From contig RXOD01004806.1 in assembly GCA_005223375.1 (NCBI GenBank), positions 1 through 18,157 of the forward strand: 18,157 nucleotides of DNA, given 5' to 3'. Position 1 is the stretch's first letter, and each line of letters opens with the position of its first letter. Under the pieces are notes generated by a model that was not told where the DNA came from, ran no database searches, and saw nothing but the letters and a program-made list of their open reading frames with translations. Made by a program: the position numbers and the translations under genes. Source of the stretch: Amoebophrya sp. AT5.2 (lineage: Eukaryota; Sar; Dinophyceae; Syndiniales; Amoebophryaceae). This document shows positions 16,029-18,157 of the stretch, in pieces.

Positions 16029-18119
16029 TTAGCTACCCTTCTTCTGGATTTTTTCCTCGTAAAAGCCGTTGGCTACAGCATGCTTCTTATCCTTTTTGCA
16101 CGCGTCGCCGGCGGGGCAACACACCAACTCGCCCTTATCGTTGTGAATCCCGCACTTCCACGCTAAATGAAATGTACACAAACCTTTGCAGGCTTGGATG
16201 GCCTCCGTGGGGACCCCAGTTTTCGTGTGGATTGCCGTACGCAGCTGCTCTACCACAAACGAACCCTGGGTGCGGTTACCTTTATCGTCGACTTTGAACT
16301 TCGCTTCAGTGGTGACGCCTTGATCGCCCTGCTGGCCTGGGCGCTTCAAGGTGTGTTTGTTCGGCGGCGCCGGAGCAGGATTCTGCGGCGGAGCGGGGTT
16401 CTGCGGCACCGTGCCGTAGGAGAAGGGGACACGCTGCTGCCCTCCCGGGCGCTGGTAGCCACCACCGTGACCCCACTGCTGGTTGTTGTTGGTGACCCAC
16501 CACTGGTTGGGCTGCGGCCAGCCACTCTGCAGGTTGTACTGCGGGTTGTTCTGAATATTCTGAAAGTTCTTGTTTTTGTTCGGGTTTTTTGGAGCTTGCG
16601 GGTTCTGCGGCGGAGCTTGCGGGTTCTCGGTCCTGGGGTTCCCTGCATCCGGGACGATCTCGATCCAGCGCAGCATGTCCTGGATGACTTCGGTGACTGT
16701 CGGATTGGTGTGTCCGTAGTTTTCGAGCCGGTCGACAAACTCCAACAACACCCTGATTTTGTTCTTCCTCCCAATCAGATTGGGAAGCCGCGCGTCCGGG
16801 GCGTGGATGCGCTGGCACCAATCCGCGTAGCGTGTATTCATCAGTTCAGGCGAGGAGCGCCAGAAGCCACCGACTTGGTAGATGAGCATGGTGAGAATGT
16901 TCGTCACGGAGAAGGAATCGATGACTACTTTCGCGCTTTTCTGATCCGCGCTCTGCGGATCCAGATGGTGAATCGACGAGACCGGCGCCACATCTTTGCG
17001 CACCTTTTCAATTGTGATGCGCATCTTAGCGAACTTTTCGCGGTGCTCGATGCGCAGGATGATGTACGTGCTTCCCGTGTTCGAGACTGCGCGGCAGACC
17101 AGGTCCTCGAGCGCATCCTGAGAGGGCTTCTTGATCATTGCTTGGCAGGGGAAGAAGCAGGCGCTATCCAGTTTGGGCTTTTCGCCACTGATGAACAGGT
17201 CGACCATCTGCTCGAAGGGCTTCCGGTTCATCAGACCATTGGCCGCGAGGTTCGCCAGAATCTCCATCGCTGCCGGGCCGCGCCTGGCGTCGTATTCGTT
17301 GAGGTGCCAGATGATGGTAGATCTCTGCGAAATCCCGTACAGGAACTCCGGTTCCATGATGGGGCTGGTGAAGTCGCGGGTAGCTGCCTGCTCATCCGCG
17401 CGGGCCCGCATGTACGTACCAATCTGGTTGCGTAGGTTGCGGGAGAATTTCGGGTTGGATACCTTCTCGCGTTCCTGGAAGACGAAGCCCACGCGGTGGC
17501 ACATCGTCACCGGAATGCGCATATCATCCACCGAAGCTCGGCCGAGGTGCGCACCTGGCTGTGCTTCTTCGAGGTATTGATGGATGTTTTCGTCGACTTG
17601 CTCATGCTCGTGGGCGACTTGGGTACGCATCGTCACCATGCCGTCCAACGGATCCGGGAGGAGCTCTTCTTCTTGATTCACACCACACCGCTCGCGGCGC
17701 GCGTGTCGTGGGCCTGCACGTGCAGCACGCTGCGCTTCTCGCAGCCGCTCTTGCTGCTCGATTAGCTGCTCCTGGATGACTGCTTCCTCCTGCGCGAAGC
17801 GCAGACGGCGGCGGTAGTCTGTCATGCGCTTCTCGCGATCTTCATCGGAGTTGCGTCGGGATCTGGTGTTTTTTGCTTTTGAAGAAGTAGCGCGCTGCTC
17901 GTCAGGCTGACAAGGCCCGCCAAAACAAACGAGGCGAAAACAGTGCGAAAAACGTGCGAAATTCTTTCGAACCACCGCCAAAACCTCAGAAATCCTCCCA
18001 CGCGCTCGCCAAGGAAATTCATCCACCAAGCACATCAGACACCACCGACGCCAAGTCACCAGCACGAACACCAAAGCGAAGCAAAAAAGCAAACCACCAA
18101 AACCGAAACGACAAAGCAT
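16029..18119 (-). CDS. Gag-like nucleocapsid protein of the retrotransposon
   Basis: The frame lies 5' of RT in the element and ends at TAA 16029. The first ATG is at 18119, giving 696 residues. The first 30 residues are hydrophobic (GLLFCFALVFVLVTW), which is unusual for Gag; another ATG at 17825 (MTDYRRRLRFAQEEAV) begins a charged coiled coil and may be the real start. The middle, about residues 200-480, is globular and probably the capsid-like part. It is followed by a Pro/Asn/Gln/Gly-rich linker with repeated NPQAP and NPAP units and a PQPNQWWVTNNNQQWGHGGG stretch. The C-terminus has a Cys/His cluster, CKGLCTFHLAWKCGIH, then VCCPAGDACKKDKKH, a possible zinc-binding nucleic-acid module that does not match the CCHC knuckle exactly. 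The assignment rests mainly on position, the linker and the Cys/His cluster. Confidence 0.75.
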   Translation of the reverse strand: MLCRFGFGGLLFCFALVFVLVTWRRWCLMCLVDEFPWRARGRISEVLAVVRKNFARFSHCFRLVCFGGPCQPDEQRATSSKAKNTRSRRNSDEDREKRMTDYRRRLRFAQEEAVIQEQLIEQQERLREAQRAARAGPRHARRERCGVNQEEELLPDPLDGMVTMRTQVAHEHEQVDENIHQYLEEAQPGAHLGRASVDDMRIPVTMCHRVGFVFQEREKVSNPKFSRNLRNQIGTYMRARADEQAATRDFTSPIMEPEFLYGISQRSTIIWHLNEYDARRGPAAMEILANLAANGLMNRKPFEQMVDLFISGEKPKLDSACFFPCQAMIKKPSQDALEDLVCRAVSNTGSTYIILRIEHREKFAKMRITIEKVRKDVAPVSSIHHLDPQSADQKSAKVVIDSFSVTNILTMLIYQVGGFWRSSPELMNTRYADWCQRIHAPDARLPNLIGRKNKIRVLLEFVDRLENYGHTNPTVTEVIQDMLRWIEIVPDAGNPRTENPQAPPQNPQAPKNPNKNKNFQNIQNNPQYNLQSGWPQPNQWWVTNNNQQWGHGGGYQRPGGQQRVPFSYGTVPQNPAPPQNPAPAPPNKHTLKRPGQQGDQGVTTEAKFKVDDKGNRTQGSFVVEQLRTAIHTKTGVPTEAIQACKGLCTFHLAWKCGIHNDKGELVCCPAGDACKKDKKHAVANGFYEEKIQKKGS

Positions 18120-18157
18120 TCGCACACGCGAAAGAACTTGGCAAGGAGGGCGGTAAC

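Larger units (their letters stand above)
10061..18157 (-). mobile_element. Tyrosine-recombinase retrotransposon, split-direct-repeat (Ngaro/PAT-like) type, 5' end beyond window
   Basis: In minus orientation the element reads gag (18119-16029), RT-RNase H (15041-12678), tyrosine recombinase (12402-11200), then B1 (10836-10588), A2 (10587-10310) and B2 (10309-10061). There is no DDE integrase and no visible aspartic protease, as expected for the DIRS order, where a tyrosine recombinase inserts a circular DNA. Direct B repeats separated by a unique A segment just after the recombinase gene are the hallmark of split-direct-repeat members; DIRS1 itself has inverted ends. At least 8.1 kb is present. 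The A1 copy of A2, expected upstream of gag, is not found in the last bases of the window, so it should lie to the right. Two near-identical B copies suggest recent activity, while the RT frame carries an apparent frameshift. Confidence 0.85.

Noticed and set aside
16167..17435. A 422-codon open frame on the plus strand opposite gag
   Set aside because: It is antisense to the protein-like gag frame, has an Arg/Val/Leu-rich composition typical of the reverse reading of GC-biased codons, and shows no motif.

Overview
The window looks like nuclear DNA from a GC-rich unicellular eukaryote. Genes are split by short introns (97-316 nt), exon frames run through phase-matched GT-AG junctions, and one gene is a secretory-pathway gene found only in eukaryotes. 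Two of the seven introns I could place in host genes do not fit GT-AG. They are bounded by terminal inverted repeats, as in the introner-like introns reported from Amoebophrya (Syndiniales, dinoflagellate lineage). An alveolate of that kind is my best guess, but it is an inference and not proven by this window.

All supported genes are on the minus strand. Positions 1-4013 hold the 5' part of a very long, apparently disordered Ser/Pro/Ala-rich protein (two exons; the second runs off the left edge). Positions 4537-7371 hold a complete seven-exon gene for the glucosidase II beta subunit, with signal peptide, LDLa-like N-terminal domain, coiled coil, acidic linker, MRH lectin domain and a C-terminal NYEL. 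Positions 7372-8657 are mostly unassigned. Positions 8658-9881 hold an unrecognised protein whose open frame continues without an ATG up to a transposon edge.

From 10061 to the right edge lies a tyrosine-recombinase retrotransposon in minus orientation: gag (18119-16029), reverse transcriptase-RNase H (15041-12678, with one intron and one apparent one-base frameshift), tyrosine recombinase (12402-11200), then a B1-A2-B2 array (10836-10061). B1 and B2 are 249-bp direct repeats differing at two positions. This is the split-direct-repeat layout of Ngaro/PAT-type elements. The matching A1 copy is expected beyond the right edge. The A2/B1 junction carries two inverted arms around a 10-bp spacer, which resembles a tyrosine recombinase core site and may be the preserved junction of the circular intermediate.

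The most notable points are the two inverted-repeat-bounded introns in the glucosidase II beta gene, the candidate recombinase core site, and the transposon edge abutting a gene that lacks a start codon.
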